The notes beneath the pieces are model-generated. The model saw nothing but the letters and a program-made list of their open reading frames with translations, had not been told where the DNA came from and did no database searches. Of a DNA stretch of 64,000 nucleotides, positions 54,934-64,000 are shown in pieces. Where the stretch lies: NCBI RefSeq assembly GCF_022385335.1, contig NZ_CP092431.1, positions 3,472,001-3,536,000 on the forward strand, given 5' to 3'. Source of the DNA: Streptomyces deccanensis. GTDB taxonomy: Bacteria > Actinomycetota > Actinomycetes > Streptomycetales > Streptomycetaceae. A program made the translations under genes and the position numbers. How positions within the stretch are numbered: the stretch's first letter is position 1; the number at the start of each line of letters is the position of its first letter.

Positions 54934-55965
54934 TCATCTGCGGGGCTGGGCGTCGAGCACCTGCTGCAGCGCCTCGAACTCCTCGACACACTTGCCGGAG
55001 CCGAGCGCCACACTGTCGAGCGGGTCCTCGGCGATATGGATCGGCATTCCGGTCTCCCGGCGCAGCCGTTCGTCGAGACCGCGGAGCAGGGCGCCGCCGC
55101 CGGTGAGGACGATGCCCCGGTCCATGATGTCGCCGGAGAGTTCCGGGGGGCACTTGTCGAGGGTCGTCTTGACGGCATCGACGATGGCGTTGACGGGTTC
55201 CTCGATCGCCTTCCGCACTTCCCCGGCGGAGATGACGACGGTCTTGGGCAGCCCGGACACCAGGTCCCGGCCGCGGATTTCGGTGTGCTCGTCAGCGTCG
55301 AGGTCGTACGCCGAACCGATCGTGATCTTGATCTGTTCGGCCGTCCGCTCACCGAGGAGGAGCGAGTACTCCTTCTTGATGTGCTGGATGATCGCGTTGT
55401 CCAACTCGTCGCCCGCGACGCGGATGGACTGGGCGGTGACGATGCCGCCGAGGGAGATGACCGCGACCTCCGTGGTGCCGCCGCCGATGTCCACCACCAT
55501 GTTGCCCGTGGCCTCGTGGACCGGCAGGCCGGAGCCGATGGCCGCGGCCATGGGCTCCTCGATGATGTGCACCTGACGCGCGCCTGCCTGGGAGGACGCC
55601 TCGATGACGGCGCGACGCTCGACACCGGTGATGCCGGACGGCACGCAGACGACGACCCGAGGCCGGGCGAGATACCGCCGCTTGTGGATCTTCAGGATGA
55701 AGTAGCGGAGCATCCGCTCGGTGATCTCGAAGTCGGCGATGACACCGTCCTTCAGCGGACGTACGGCAACGATGTTGCCGGGGGTCCGCCCGATCATCTT
55801 CTTCGCTTCCGCGCCGACCGCGAGAATGCCACCGGTGTTGGTGTTGATCGCGACGACGGACGGCTCGTTCAGTACGATCCCGCGACCCCTGACGTACACC
55901 AGCGTGTTGGCGGTCCCGAGGTCGACAGCCATGTCACGGCCGATGAACGACATTGAGTTCCCCAT
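54934..55965 (-). CDS. mreB: actin-like cell-shape protein MreB (343 aa)
   Basis: The ATG at 55965 ([20 protein letters not shown]) gives the family length; a second ATG 12 bases later has the better GGGGAA site and may be used. Nucleotide-binding motifs are [31 protein letters not shown] and [13 protein letters not shown]. MreB forms filaments below the membrane; in Streptomyces it acts at sporulation septa and in spore-wall thickening. It is the first gene of the mreBCD-pbp2-rodA unit, with a 150-base gap to mreC. Confidence 0.96.
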   Translation of the reverse strand: MGNSMSFIGRDMAVDLGTANTLVYVRGRGIVLNEPSVVAINTNTGGILAVGAEAKKMIGRTPGNIVAVRPLKDGVIADFEITERMLRYFILKIHKRRYLARPRVVVCVPSGITGVERRAVIEASSQAGARQVHIIEEPMAAAIGSGLPVHEATGNMVVDIGGGTTEVAVISLGGIVTAQSIRVAGDELDNAIIQHIKKEYSLLLGERTAEQIKITIGSAYDLDADEHTEIRGRDLVSGLPKTVVISAGEVRKAIEEPVNAIVDAVKTTLDKCPPELSGDIMDRGIVLTGGGALLRGLDERLRRETGMPIHIAEDPLDSVALGSGKCVEEFEALQQVLDAQPRR

Positions 55966-56368
55966 CAGGATTCGTGTGGCCTTCCCAAGTGGAGCGCTGA
56001 CGGCTTTTGAGGGCTTTTCAGGGCTTTTTCGGGTCGGCGAAGTGGGTGCTGTGACGTGAAGGCTTACATCGTAGTCTCGCCCGCACGAACACTGCGCGAG
56101 GGTCTTCGCCATTGTGGGCATGCGATGCGCCGCCTCGCCTGTGGAGACGGTCCATCGGGGGTGCGCGTTCCCCCGATCGCCGCGCATATGCCGTTGTACG
56201 GCCTGATTTTCGGCGGGGTTGGCTGGTCAGCCGGGGTGTGGGCCGTGTGGGTGATGGCCGGGTGTTCCGGAAGTGCCCCGCATGTCGCGGAGGTTGTTCC
56301 GGGTGTTCCACAAGTGTTCAGGCGGCGGGGGCGAACGGACTGGCCGGCCCCCGCCGTCGCGAACGCTA
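55966..56368. promoter_or_regulatory. mreB upstream region
   Basis: About 400 bases lie between ndk and mreB. AAAAGCCCT-like 9-mers are repeated three times close to the gene (about 55998-56030), and TACGAT near 56065-56075 could be a -10 box, but no matching -35 was found. No gene is supported. Confidence 0.35.
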
Positions 56369-56782
56369 CTACGCGCGCCCGGGGAAGAAGATCTTGACCT
56401 CGCGCTCGGCCGACTCCTCGGAGTCCGAGGCGTGGATGAGGTTCTCGCGCACGATCACGCCGTAGTCGCCCCGGATGGAGCCGGGCGCGGCGGCGATCGG
56501 GTCGGTCGGACCGGCGAGCGCCCGCACGCCCTCGATGACGCGCTCGCCCTCGACGATCAGCGCGACGACCGGACCGGAGGCCATGAACGCGACGAGCGGC
56601 TCGTAGAACGGCTTGCCCTTGTGCTCGCCGTAGTGCTGCTCCAGCGTGTCCTGGTCCAGGGTCCGCAGCTCCAGCGCGGTGATCTGCCAGCCGGCCTTGC
56701 GCTCGATACGGCTGATGATCTCGCCGGTCAGGCCCCGCCGGACGGCGTCGGGCTTGAGCAGGACGAGGGTGCGCTGGCTCAC
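56369..56782 (-). CDS. ndk: nucleoside diphosphate kinase (137 aa)
   Basis: The enzyme transfers phosphate between nucleoside tri- and diphosphates. The start MSQRTLVLLKPDAVRRGLTG and the active-site stretch VRENLIHASDSEESAEREV, with the phosphorylated His in NLIHASDS, are diagnostic. The start is a GTG behind GAAGGAG. The length is normal. Confidence 0.98.
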   Translation of the reverse strand: MSQRTLVLLKPDAVRRGLTGEIISRIERKAGWQITALELRTLDQDTLEQHYGEHKGKPFYEPLVAFMASGPVVALIVEGERVIEGVRALAGPTDPIAAAPGSIRGDYGVIVRENLIHASDSEESAEREVKIFFPGRA

Positions 56783-56858
56783 TGTGGTGACTCCTTCGTT
56801 TCACGCGGGTGCGGAGCACCGAGGCTACAGGGCGGGTCCGGGCGGGTGTTACGCAGCG

Positions 56859-57212
56859 TCAGGAAGCACCGGCCTCGCCGGCGGCCTGCGCGGCGAAGCG
56901 GGCCTTGGCCTCGTCGACCTTCCGCCCGAAGTGGACGGAGGCCCACCACAGGGCGGCGAAGACCGCGCCCATGAAGAACATGGTGGGCACGAAGAACCCG
57001 GAGAGGATCAGCGCGATCTGGAGCGCCCAGCCGAGCTGGATCCCGCCGGGCCTGGTGACGAGGCCGCAGAGCAGGACGCAGAGGAACATGGCGATGCCGC
57101 TGACCGTCCAGACCGTGGTCATGGACAGCTCCGGGTCCTTCATGGCGACCAGCCCGGCGAAGCCGATCACGAAGAACTCGCCGATCAGCGTCGAAGCACA
57201 GAGAGTACGCAT
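56859..57212 (-). CDS. DUF4233 family small membrane protein (117 aa)
   Basis: The ATG at 57212 (MRTLCASTLIGEFFVIGFAG) is used because it lies 10 bases after the folC stop; the longer frame overlaps folC. Four membrane helices are predicted, and the segment GLVTRPGGIQLGWALQIALI is typical of DUF4233 in Actinobacteria. The tail is basic. It always seems to follow folC in this group (recollection). Function unknown. Confidence 0.8.
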   Translation of the reverse strand: MRTLCASTLIGEFFVIGFAGLVAMKDPELSMTTVWTVSGIAMFLCVLLCGLVTRPGGIQLGWALQIALILSGFFVPTMFFMGAVFAALWWASVHFGRKVDEAKARFAAQAAGEAGAS

Positions 57213-57222
57213 GTCGTGGAAC

Positions 57223-58740
57223 TCAGCCCTTCCCCAGCAGCAGCCGGGCCTCGCCGACGGTGATGACGGAACCGGTGACGAGGACGCCACCGCCCGCGAA
57301 CTCGCCCTCCTCCTCGGCGAGCGTGATCGCCGCCTCCAGGGCGTCGGGCAGCCGGGGCTCGACCTGCACCCGCTCCTCGCCGAACACCTCCACCGCGATG
57401 CCGGCCAGTTCGTCGGCGTCCATCGCCCGGTGGCTGGAGTTCTGGGTGATCACGACCTCCGCGAAGATCGGCTCGAAGGCCTCCAGGACTCCCCGCACGT
57501 TCTTGTCGCCGCTCGCGCCGACCACACCGATCAGTCGGCTGAAATCGAACGCCTCACCGACGGCCTCGGCCGTGGCCCGGGCGCCCGCCGGATTGTGCGC
57601 GGCGTCCAGCACGACGGTCGGGGACCGCCGTACGACCTCCAGGCGGCCCGGCGAGGAGACGGCCGCGAAGGCCTTGCGGACGGTGTCGATGTCGAGCGGC
57701 TCGGGCCGCTGCGAGCCGACGCCGAAGAACGCCTCCACGGCGGCGAGCGCGACGGCCGCGTTGTGCGCCTGGTACGGGCCGTGCAGCGGGAGGTAGACCT
57801 CGGGGTACTCGCCGCCCAGGCCGCGCAGGGTGAGCATCTGTCCGCCGACGGCGACCTGCCGCGAGACGACACCGAACTCCAGGCCCTCACGGGCCACGGT
57901 CGCGTCGACCTCGACGGCCTTCTTCAGCAGCACCTGCGCGGCGTCCACGGGCTGCTGCGCCAGGATCACCGTCGCGTCCTGCTTGACGATCCCGGACTTC
58001 TCGACGGCGATCTCGGCGGGTGTCTCGCCGAGCCGGTCGGTGTGGTCGAGGTCGATGGGGGTGACGACGGCGACGTCCCCGTCGATGACGTTGGTGGCGT
58101 CCCAGGTGCCGCCCATGCCGACCTCGACGACGGCCACGTCCACGGGCGCGTCGGCGAAGGCGGCGTACGCCATGCCGGTGAGCACCTCGAAGAAGGAGAG
58201 CCGGTACTCCTGGGCCGCGTCCACCATCTCGACGTACGGCTTGATGTCCTCGTACGTCTCGATGAACCGCTCGGCCGAGATGGGGGCGCCGTCGAGGCTG
58301 ATGCGCTCGGTGATCGACTGGACGTGCGGCGAGGTGTAGCGGCCGGTGCGCAGCTCGAAGGCGCCGAGGAGGGCCTCGATCATGCGGGCGGTCGAGGTCT
58401 TGCCGTTGGTGCCGGTGATGTGGATCGAGGGGTACGAGCGCTGGGGCTCACCCAGGACGTCCATCAGCGCGGCGATCCTCGTGACCGAGGGGTCCAGCTT
58501 GGTCTCGCCCCAGCGGGTCGCGAGGTCCGCCTCGACCTCGCGCAGGGCCTTGTCGACGGCCGGGTCGGTGGGCCTGGTCGGCACGTCCGCCTGCGGTGCG
58601 CCGCCCTGGGCACGCAGGGTACGGCTGCCGGCCTCGATCACCGCGAGGTCCGGATCCCGGTCGGTCTCGGCGGCGATGATCTCCTCGAACGGGTCGGTCG
58701 GGTCGATCGGGTCGGGCTGCGGGTCACTGCGTTCGCTCAC
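57223..58740 (-). CDS. folC: folylpolyglutamate/dihydrofolate synthase (505 aa)
   Basis: The enzyme adds glutamate to folates. ATP-binding ITGTNGKTSTARMIEALL is near residue 97, TSPHVQSITERISLDG follows, and the ligase motif VLDAAHNPAGARATAE is near 375. The first 60 residues are a disordered extension usual in Streptomyces. The GTG start has no strong ribosome site. It is transcribed with the DUF4233 gene and lies downstream of valS, separated from it by a repeat region. Confidence 0.94.
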   Translation of the reverse strand: MSERSDPQPDPIDPTDPFEEIIAAETDRDPDLAVIEAGSRTLRAQGGAPQADVPTRPTDPAVDKALREVEADLATRWGETKLDPSVTRIAALMDVLGEPQRSYPSIHITGTNGKTSTARMIEALLGAFELRTGRYTSPHVQSITERISLDGAPISAERFIETYEDIKPYVEMVDAAQEYRLSFFEVLTGMAYAAFADAPVDVAVVEVGMGGTWDATNVIDGDVAVVTPIDLDHTDRLGETPAEIAVEKSGIVKQDATVILAQQPVDAAQVLLKKAVEVDATVAREGLEFGVVSRQVAVGGQMLTLRGLGGEYPEVYLPLHGPYQAHNAAVALAAVEAFFGVGSQRPEPLDIDTVRKAFAAVSSPGRLEVVRRSPTVVLDAAHNPAGARATAEAVGEAFDFSRLIGVVGASGDKNVRGVLEAFEPIFAEVVITQNSSHRAMDADELAGIAVEVFGEERVQVEPRLPDALEAAITLAEEEGEFAGGGVLVTGSVITVGEARLLLGKG

Positions 58741-58756
58741 GGGGCCCAGTCTACGA

Positions 58757-58899
58757 GTCGGGCTCCGCCTGGCCGGGGGCGCCTCACAGCTCGGGGGGTG
58801 CGGGTCGGGCTCCGCCTGGGCGAGGGGCGCCTTACAGCTCGGGGGGTGCGGGTCGGGCTCCGCCTAGGCGACGGGCGCCTCACAGCTCGGGGGGTGCGG
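58757..58899. repeat. three-copy 47/48-bp tandem repeat
   Basis: The unit begins GTCGGGCTCCGCCT and contains CACAGCTCGGGGGGTGCGGG. Copies start at 58757, 58804 and 58852, and a fragment follows at 58900. The copies differ at only a few positions. It lies between folC and valS, outside coding sequence. Confidence 0.85.
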
Positions 58900-58922
58900 G
58901 TCGGGTGGCGGGTGCGGGTGTG

Positions 58923-58972
58923 TGGTGGTTGCTCGCGCAGTTCCCCGCGCCCCTGAAAGGGCTGCGCCCTTT
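58923..58972 (-). repeat. dispersed Streptomyces repeat, copy 3
   Basis: CGCGCAGTTCCCCGCGCCCC is the same core as at 24298 and 50625, followed by a GGGCTGCGCCC-like hairpin. It lies between the tandem repeat and the valS terminator. Confidence 0.7.
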
Positions 58973-58992
58973 CCCGCGATCCCCCGGCTGTG

Positions 58993-59030
58993 CGGAGGCC
59001 CCCGGTGCCTCAAAGCACCGGGGGCCTCCG
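58993..59030 (-). terminator. strong terminator of valS
   Basis: A perfect 16-bp stem (58993-59008 with 59015-59030) with a 6-base loop lies 15 bases after the valS stop. Confidence 0.9.
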
Positions 59031-59045
59031 CGTACCTACGAACAG

Positions 59046-61676
59046 CTACGCCTGCGGCAGTCGGTCCAGTTGTGCGGCGATGCGGGCGATGTCCTCGTCC
59101 GCCTTGGCGAGGCGGCCCCGGATCTTGTCGACGACCTGGTCCGGCGCCTTCGCGAGGAACGCCTCGTTGCCGAGCTTGGCCGTGGCCTGGGCCTTCTCCT
59201 TCTCCGCCGCCGCGAGGTCCTTCGCGAGGCGCTTGCGCTCGGCGGCGACGTCGATGACACCGGAGAGGTCGAGGGCGACCTCGGCACCCGCCACCGGCAG
59301 GGTCGCGGTGGCCGCGAAGCCCTCGCCCTCCGGCTGGAGGCGCAGCAGCTGGCGGATCGCGGCCTCGTGCGGGGCCAGGACCGTACCGTCGAGGGTCAGC
59401 CGGGCCGGGACGCGCTGGCCGGGCTGGAGGCCCTGGTCGGCGCGGAACCGGCGGACCTCGGTGACGACCTGCTGGACCAGCTCGATCTCGCGCTCGGCGG
59501 CGTCGTCGCGGAAGCCACTGTCCTTGGGCCAGTCGGCGATGACCAGGGACTCGCCGCCGGTCAGCGTGGTCCACAGGGTGTCCGTGACGAACGGGACGAC
59601 CGGGTGGAGCAGGCGCAGCGTGACGTCCAGGACCTCGCCCAGGACGCGCTTGCTGACCTCGGCCGGTTCGCCACCCGCCTGGAACGTCGTCTTGGACAGC
59701 TCGACGTACCAGTCGAAGACCTCGTCCCACGCGAAGTGGAACAGGGCGTCGCTGAGCTTGGCGAACTGGAAGTCCTCGTAGTACGCGTCGACCTGCTCGA
59801 CCGTCTCGTTCAGACGGGCGAGGATCCAGCGGTCGGTCGCCGAGAGCTTCGAGGCCTCCGGCAGGGGGCCCTCGACCGTCGCGCCGTTCATCAGCGCGAA
59901 GCGGGTCGCGTTCCAGATCTTGTTGGCGAAGTTGCGGGAGGCCTGGACCCAGTCCTCGCCGATCGGGACGTCGGTGCCCGGGTTGGCGCCGCGCGCGAGG
60001 GTGAAGCGGAGCGCGTCGGAGCCGTACTTGTCCATCCAGTCGAGCGGGTCGACGACGTTGCCGAAGGACTTCGACATCTTCTTGCCGCGCTCGTCGCGGA
60101 CCAGGCCGGTCAGCGCGATGGTCTTGAAGGGGACCTCGCCGTCCATGGCGTAGAGGCCGAACATCATCATCCGGGCGACCCAGAAGAAGATGATGTCGTG
60201 GCCGGTGAGCAGGACGTCGGTGGAGTAGAACTTCCGCAGGTCCTCGGTCTGTTCGGGCCAGCCGAGCGTGGAGAACGGCCACAGGCCCGAGGAGAACCAG
60301 GTGTCCAGGACGTCGGTGTCCTGGGTCCAGCCCTCGGCCTCGGTGCCGGGCGGCTGCTCGTCGGGGCCGACGCAGACGGTCTCGCCGTTGGGGCCGTACC
60401 AGACGGGGATGCGGTGGCCCCACCAGAGCTGGCGCGAGATGCACCAGTCGTACATGTTGTCGACCCAGTCGAAGTAGCGCTTCGACATGTCCTCGGGGTG
60501 GATCTTGACCCGGCCGTCGCGGACGGCGTCACCCGCGGCCTTGGCCAGGGGTCCGACCTTGACCCACCACTGCATGGACAGGCGCGGCTCGACGGTGGTC
60601 CTGCAGCGCGAGCAGTGGCCGACGGAGTGGACGTACGGACGCTTCTCGGCGACGATCCGGCCCTGCGAGCGCAGCGCGCCGACGACGGCCGAGCGGGCCT
60701 CGAAGCGGTCCTGGCCGAGGAAGGGGCCGTGGACGGTGATGACGCCGTGCTCGTCCATGATCGTCATGGACGGCAGGTCGTGACGCTGGCCGATCGCGAA
60801 GTCGTTCGGGTCGTGGGCCGGCGTGACCTTGACCGCGCCGGTGCCGAACTCCGGGTCGACGTGGGTGTCGGCGACGACCGGGATGGAGCGGTCGGTGAGC
60901 GGCAGCTTGATCAGCTTGCCGATGAGGTGCCGGTACCGCTCGTCGTCCGGGTGGACGGCGACGGCGGTGTCACCGAGCATCGTCTCCGCGCGGGTGGTGG
61001 CGACGACGAGGCTGTCCTCGCCCTCGCCGTACCGGATGGAGACCAGCTCGCCGGCGTCCTCCTGGTGTTCGACCTCGATGTCGGAGATGGCCGTCAGACA
61101 CCGGGGACACCAGTTGATGATGCGCTCGGCGCGATAGATCAGCTCGTCGTCGTAGAGCCGCTTGAAGATGGTCTGGACGGCCTTCGACAGGCCCTCGTCC
61201 ATGGTGAACCGCTCGCGGTCCCAGTCGACTCCGTCGCCGAGGCGGCGCATCTGGCCGAGGATCTTGCCGCCGTACTCCTCCTTCCACTGCCAGACGCGCT
61301 CGACGAACTCCTCGCGCCCCAAGTCGTGGCGGGACTTGCCCTCTTCGGCGAGCTGCTGCTCGACCTTGTTCTGGGTGGCGATGCCGGCGTGGTCCATGCC
61401 GGGCAGCCACAGCGACTCATAGCCCTGCATGCGCTTGCGCCTGGTCAGGGCGTCCATGAGGGTGTGCTGGAAGGCGTGCCCGAGGTGCAGGCTGCCGGTG
61501 ACGTTCGGCGGGGGGATGACGATGGTGTACGCGGGCTTGTCGCTCTTGGCGTCGGCCGCGAAGTAACCACGCTCTACCCAGCGCTCGTACAGCGTCCCCT
61601 CTACATCGGCCGGCGTGTACTGGGTCGGCAGATCGGTGGCGGGCGCTGGAGGCTGCTGCTGAGCGTTCTCGGTCAC
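59046..61676 (-). CDS. valS: valyl-tRNA synthetase (876 aa)
   Basis: The enzyme charges tRNA-Val. The HIGH motif is [18 protein letters not shown] near residue 57, the editing domain contains [18 protein letters not shown], and the KMSKS loop is [17 protein letters not shown] near residue 536. The C-terminal coiled coil ([20 protein letters not shown]...) is typical of ValRS. The GTG start is used by family length. No T-box or leader-peptide attenuator is seen in the 137 bases upstream, unlike leuS. Confidence 0.97.
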   Translation of the reverse strand: MTENAQQQPPAPATDLPTQYTPADVEGTLYERWVERGYFAADAKSDKPAYTIVIPPPNVTGSLHLGHAFQHTLMDALTRRKRMQGYESLWLPGMDHAGIATQNKVEQQLAEEGKSRHDLGREEFVERVWQWKEEYGGKILGQMRRLGDGVDWDRERFTMDEGLSKAVQTIFKRLYDDELIYRAERIINWCPRCLTAISDIEVEHQEDAGELVSIRYGEGEDSLVVATTRAETMLGDTAVAVHPDDERYRHLIGKLIKLPLTDRSIPVVADTHVDPEFGTGAVKVTPAHDPNDFAIGQRHDLPSMTIMDEHGVITVHGPFLGQDRFEARSAVVGALRSQGRIVAEKRPYVHSVGHCSRCRTTVEPRLSMQWWVKVGPLAKAAGDAVRDGRVKIHPEDMSKRYFDWVDNMYDWCISRQLWWGHRIPVWYGPNGETVCVGPDEQPPGTEAEGWTQDTDVLDTWFSSGLWPFSTLGWPEQTEDLRKFYSTDVLLTGHDIIFFWVARMMMFGLYAMDGEVPFKTIALTGLVRDERGKKMSKSFGNVVDPLDWMDKYGSDALRFTLARGANPGTDVPIGEDWVQASRNFANKIWNATRFALMNGATVEGPLPEASKLSATDRWILARLNETVEQVDAYYEDFQFAKLSDALFHFAWDEVFDWYVELSKTTFQAGGEPAEVSKRVLGEVLDVTLRLLHPVVPFVTDTLWTTLTGGESLVIADWPKDSGFRDDAAEREIELVQQVVTEVRRFRADQGLQPGQRVPARLTLDGTVLAPHEAAIRQLLRLQPEGEGFAATATLPVAGAEVALDLSGVIDVAAERKRLAKDLAAAEKEKAQATAKLGNEAFLAKAPDQVVDKIRGRLAKADEDIARIAAQLDRLPQA

Positions 61677-61813
61677 CCGCTCAGTTTAGGGGTGTCACGG
61701 GGTGGTCCCGAAACCGGATTCTTCCGTAACGGTGTGACCCCCGGTGCGTGGCACCCATCGACTTTGCGCCAGGATGTCAGGAACACATAAGCATCTGGAG
61801 GGGAACCCAGAAC

Positions 61814-62758
61814 ATGAGTCACAACCAGCCGGGCCCGTACGGCGGGCAGCCCCAGCAGCCCGGACCGTACGGTCAGCCGGGCCCCTACGGCCAGCAGCCG
61901 CCGCAGGCCGCCCCTCAGCCCGGCTACGGCTACCCGCAGCAGGCGCCGCCGCAGCAGCCCGGCTACGGGTACCCCCAGCAGGCTCCCCAGGGCGTTCCGC
62001 CGCAGACCCCGCCGTACGGCCAGCAGCAGGCACCGTACGGTCAGCAGCCCTACCCGACGGTGCCGCAGCCGCCGGTCCCCTCCGGGGGTGGCGGCAAGAA
62101 GGTCGGCATCATCCTGGGCGCGGTCGCCGTGGTGGCCGCGGTCGCGGTCGGCGCGTACTTCGTCCTCGGCAGCGGCGGCGGCGCGGACATCGCGGACGAC
62201 GGGCCGCACAAGCTGACTACGCCGGCGACGGTGCTCGGTGACTACAAGAAGAACGACAGCGGCAGCGGCGCCTTGTCGGATAGCGACGTGAAGGACGCCG
62301 AGAAGTGGGGGGTGAGCAATCCCAAGGATGTCAGCGCCTCTTACGTATCGGGCAACGAGAACAACCCGCTGGCGCAGAAGCAGCTTCACTTCAGCGGGGT
62401 CTACGGCGAGATCGAGGACCCCGAGAAGGTCGTCGACGCCATGCTGAACCACATGGAGTCCGAGTCCGGCAAGAGCGACGAAGACACGAAGGTCACCATG
62501 GTCGGGGACCCGAAGTCGTACGACTCCGCCGACGGTGCGGTCCTCAAGTGCCAGGACGCCAAGATGGAGCCGACCGGCGGTACGAGCGACGGTCCGAGCG
62601 TGATGAACCTGTCGTTCTGCGTGTGGGGTGACTACAGCACCGTCGGCATCGTGATGCCGATGGACCTGGCAAGCATCATGGCGGAGAAGGCGACGGACCA
62701 GTCCACGGCTGCAGACACCACGGCGAAGTTCCGCGAGGCGGTCCGCGTCAAGGCCTGA
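61814..62758 (+). CDS. membrane-anchored protein with Pro/Gln/Gly/Tyr-rich start (314 aa)
   Basis: GGAGGGG lies before the ATG at 61814. Residues 1-95 are cytoplasmic low complexity with GYGYPQQAP and PYGQQ repeats, then one membrane helix (VGIILGAVAVVAAVAVGAYF), then a 190-residue outside domain with two Cys (LKCQDAKM and LSFCVWGD) that could form a disulfide. The layout is common among Streptomyces exported proteins of unknown function. It is divergent from valS and ends in a strong hairpin. Confidence 0.8.
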   Translation: MSHNQPGPYGGQPQQPGPYGQPGPYGQQPPQAAPQPGYGYPQQAPPQQPGYGYPQQAPQGVPPQTPPYGQQQAPYGQQPYPTVPQPPVPSGGGGKKVGIILGAVAVVAAVAVGAYFVLGSGGGADIADDGPHKLTTPATVLGDYKKNDSGSGALSDSDVKDAEKWGVSNPKDVSASYVSGNENNPLAQKQLHFSGVYGEIEDPEKVVDAMLNHMESESGKSDEDTKVTMVGDPKSYDSADGAVLKCQDAKMEPTGGTSDGPSVMNLSFCVWGDYSTVGIVMPMDLASIMAEKATDQSTAADTTAKFREAVRVKA

Positions 62759-62767
62759 GCCACATCG

Positions 62768-62808
62768 AAGAGGGGCACCCATGCCAAGCGACAGGGGGTG
62801 CCCCTCTT
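62768..62808 (+). terminator. hairpin terminator
   Basis: AAGAGGGGCACCC (62768-62780) and GGGTGCCCCTCTT (62796-62808) form a perfect 13-bp stem, 10 bases after the stop codon. Confidence 0.85.
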
Positions 62809-62840
62809 CCTTATTGCCTCGTCAGCTGTTCAAGGGCCTG

Positions 62841-63128
62841 TCAGGCCCGTATGCACGCTTCAAGCGCATGCGTCGAGGTAACGCCCAGGCCAACGAGCCG
62901 TGAGTAGCAATTGGGGTTGGCAATCTTGCTGTTGCCGATCGGCGCAGTCAGAGCCGCGAAAGCGCAAGCCGCACCCACCCTCGGGCCGATTGCGTAACCC
63001 TTACCGCCGAGATAGTTCACGCACCGGGCAGTGGAGGCGTGTGCCCCACCAGCCGTAACCACCGGCAGAACCCCCGCCGCCGCAACCACACTCAGCACTG
63101 TCAAGAAGCGCCTTACCTTCAACGCCAA
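62841..63128 (-). CDS. small secreted four-cysteine protein (95 aa)
   Basis: Translation must start at a TTG (63128 or 63122), behind AAAGGATC; no ATG or GTG gives a full signal peptide. The signal peptide is MALKVRRFLTVLSVVAAAGV with cleavage likely after AHA near residue 31. The mature part is about 64 residues with four Cys (36, 55, 74, 92), spaced nearly evenly, so two disulfides are likely. No known toxin, inhibitor or enzyme family was recognised. It stands alone between two strong terminators. Confidence 0.6.
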   Translation of the reverse strand: MALKVRRFLTVLSVVAAAGVLPVVTAGGAHASTARCVNYLGGKGYAIGPRVGAACAFAALTAPIGNSKIANPNCYSRLVGLGVTSTHALEACIRA

Positions 63129-63246
63129 GATCCTTTCCGTCTCAAACCGTCAGGGTGGTCTGCCCTGATGGGGACAGGAGATCATTGAGGCGGCCATGAC
63201 ACCACTGTTTCTCGATCAACTGGCTTGAATCAGAAGGAGATCGAGC

Positions 63247-63288
63247 GCGGAGAGGGCACCCGACGCATTCGTCGGGTGCCCTCTCCGC
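63247..63288. terminator. very strong terminator downstream of clpX
   Basis: A perfect 19-bp stem (63247-63265 with 63270-63288) with a CATT loop lies just beyond the clpX stop. Confidence 0.9.
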
Positions 63289-63305
63289 GTGCGTGTCTCT
63301 GCGGG

Positions 63306-64000
63306 CTACGCCGTCTTCTGCTCCCCCGGCCCCCGGCCCCGTGCATCGCGCGGAATGAGCGTCGGGTTCACGTTCGAGTGGACGACGTCCGCTGTGATGA
63401 CGACTCGGGCCACGTCCTTGCGGGACGGGACCTCGTACATCACGGACATGAGGACTTCCTCCATGATGGCGCGCAGGCCGCGGGCGCCGGTCTGGCGGAG
63501 GATGGCCTGGTCGGCGATGGCTTCGAGGGCCTCGCGCTCGAAGTCCAGCTCCACACCGTCGAGTTCGAAGAGGCGCTGGTACTGCTTCACCAGCGCGTTG
63601 CGCGGCTCGACGAGGATCTGGAGCAGGGCCTCGCGGTCCAGGTTGTGGACCGAGGTGATGACCGGGAGACGGCCGATGAACTCCGGGATCATGCCGAACT
63701 TGACCAGGTCCTCCGGCATGACGTCCTCGAACTGGTCCTTCGACTCGAGTTCGCGCTTCGAGCGGATCGTGGCGCCGAAGCCGATGCCCTTGGCGCCGGC
63801 CCGGGACTCGATGATCTTCTCCAGGCCGGAGAAGGCGCCGCCCACGATGAACAGGACGTTCGTCGTGTCGATCTGGATGAACTCCTGGTGCGGGTGCTTG
63901 CGGCCGCCCTGCGGGGGGACCGAGGCCGTCGTGCCTTCGAGGATCTTCAGGAGGGCCTGCTGCACGCCTTCACCCGACACGTCGCGGGTGATGGACGGGT
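63306..64000 (-). CDS. clpX: ATP-dependent Clp protease ATP-binding subunit ClpX, 3' part
   Basis: The gene runs off the right end of the window; 230 C-terminal residues are seen. [20 protein letters not shown] and [20 protein letters not shown] are the family's sensor region, [14 protein letters not shown] follows, and [20 protein letters not shown] is the sensor-2 motif. ClpX unfolds substrates for the ClpP protease. Only the AAA+ C-terminal half and the small domain are present; the zinc domain and Walker motifs lie beyond the window. Confidence 0.97.
   Translation of the reverse strand, partial: PSITRDVSGEGVQQALLKILEGTTASVPPQGGRKHPHQEFIQIDTTNVLFIVGGAFSGLEKIIESRAGAKGIGFGATIRSKRELESKDQFEDVMPEDLVKFGMIPEFIGRLPVITSVHNLDREALLQILVEPRNALVKQYQRLFELDGVELDFEREALEAIADQAILRQTGARGLRAIMEEVLMSVMYEVPSRKDVARVVITADVVHSNVNPTLIPRDARGRGPGEQKTA

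Noticed and set aside
58757..58899. Tandem repeats considered as a CRISPR array
   Set aside because: The 47/48-bp copies are directly adjacent with no variable spacers and no cas genes nearby.
58905..61790. A plus-strand frame of 961 codons opposite valS
   Set aside because: It is antisense to valS and crosses the terminator and repeat region.

Overview
The window is very GC-rich chromosomal DNA from a Streptomyces or a close relative. The gene order leuS, rsfS, nadD, proA, proB, obg, rpmA, rplU, rne, rodA, pbp2, mreD, mreC, mreB, ndk, folC, valS, clpX is, from memory, the conserved core order of Streptomyces chromosomes. GTG starts, 4-base ATGA/GTGA stop-start overlaps, a very long RNase E with flanking basic repeats and the mre cluster all fit. 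Most genes lie on the minus strand.

Bases 1 to about 7740 are the right part of an integrated mobile element that continues off the left edge. It carries a large serine integrase next to the host junction, a plus-strand DNA-binding gene, a divergent Cro/C1-type regulator, and a tightly overlapping minus-strand operon. The operon encodes small zinc-knuckle proteins, a DUF2742-like protein, a RepA/RecA-type ATPase, an excisionase-like winged-helix protein, and small or coiled-coil proteins of virion-assembly appearance. The end of the ATPase gene holds seven exact copies of an 8-bp word, including a perfect 17-bp palindrome, which is a candidate replication origin. The element sits in the last helix-hairpin-helix codons of comEA, so comEA now ends in a short element-encoded tail and the integrase starts 3 bases after the new stop. 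The overall plan recalls the mycobacterial phiRv1 type of capsid-only phage satellite.

Bases 7.7-35.8 kb hold housekeeping genes: DegV, leuS behind a leader-peptide attenuator with three consecutive Leu codons, a cytochrome b-like membrane protein translationally coupled to a NuoF/ferredoxin-like protein, two identical tRNA-Ala(GGC) genes flanking two zinc-ribbon genes, the phosphatase-rsfS-LytR_C-nadD group, small membrane proteins, an M48 protease, proA/proB, a teichoic-acid-type glycerophosphotransferase, obg-rpmA-rplU with a clear promoter, and a secreted phospholipase D-like protein.

Bases 36-47.6 kb are dominated by the 1402-residue RNase E/G and by a DUF2344 gene and a B12-binding radical SAM gene. 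These two are usually neighbours; here they are separated by an accessory block of three genes: a membrane protein built from W-x-Y-R-Y-V-L-T-P-x-G-H-A repeats, a GT2-TPR glycosyltransferase, and a secreted collagen-like protein with 38 uninterrupted Gly-X-Y triplets.

Bases 47.7-64 kb carry a CYTH-CHAD protein, the rodA-pbp2-mreD-mreC-mreB wall-elongation and sporulation cluster, ndk, a DUF4233 gene, folC, valS, two exported or membrane proteins of unknown function, and the 3' part of clpX. A dispersed Streptomyces repeat occurs three times, once inside the 3' end of pbp2, and a three-copy 47/48-bp tandem repeat separates folC from valS.
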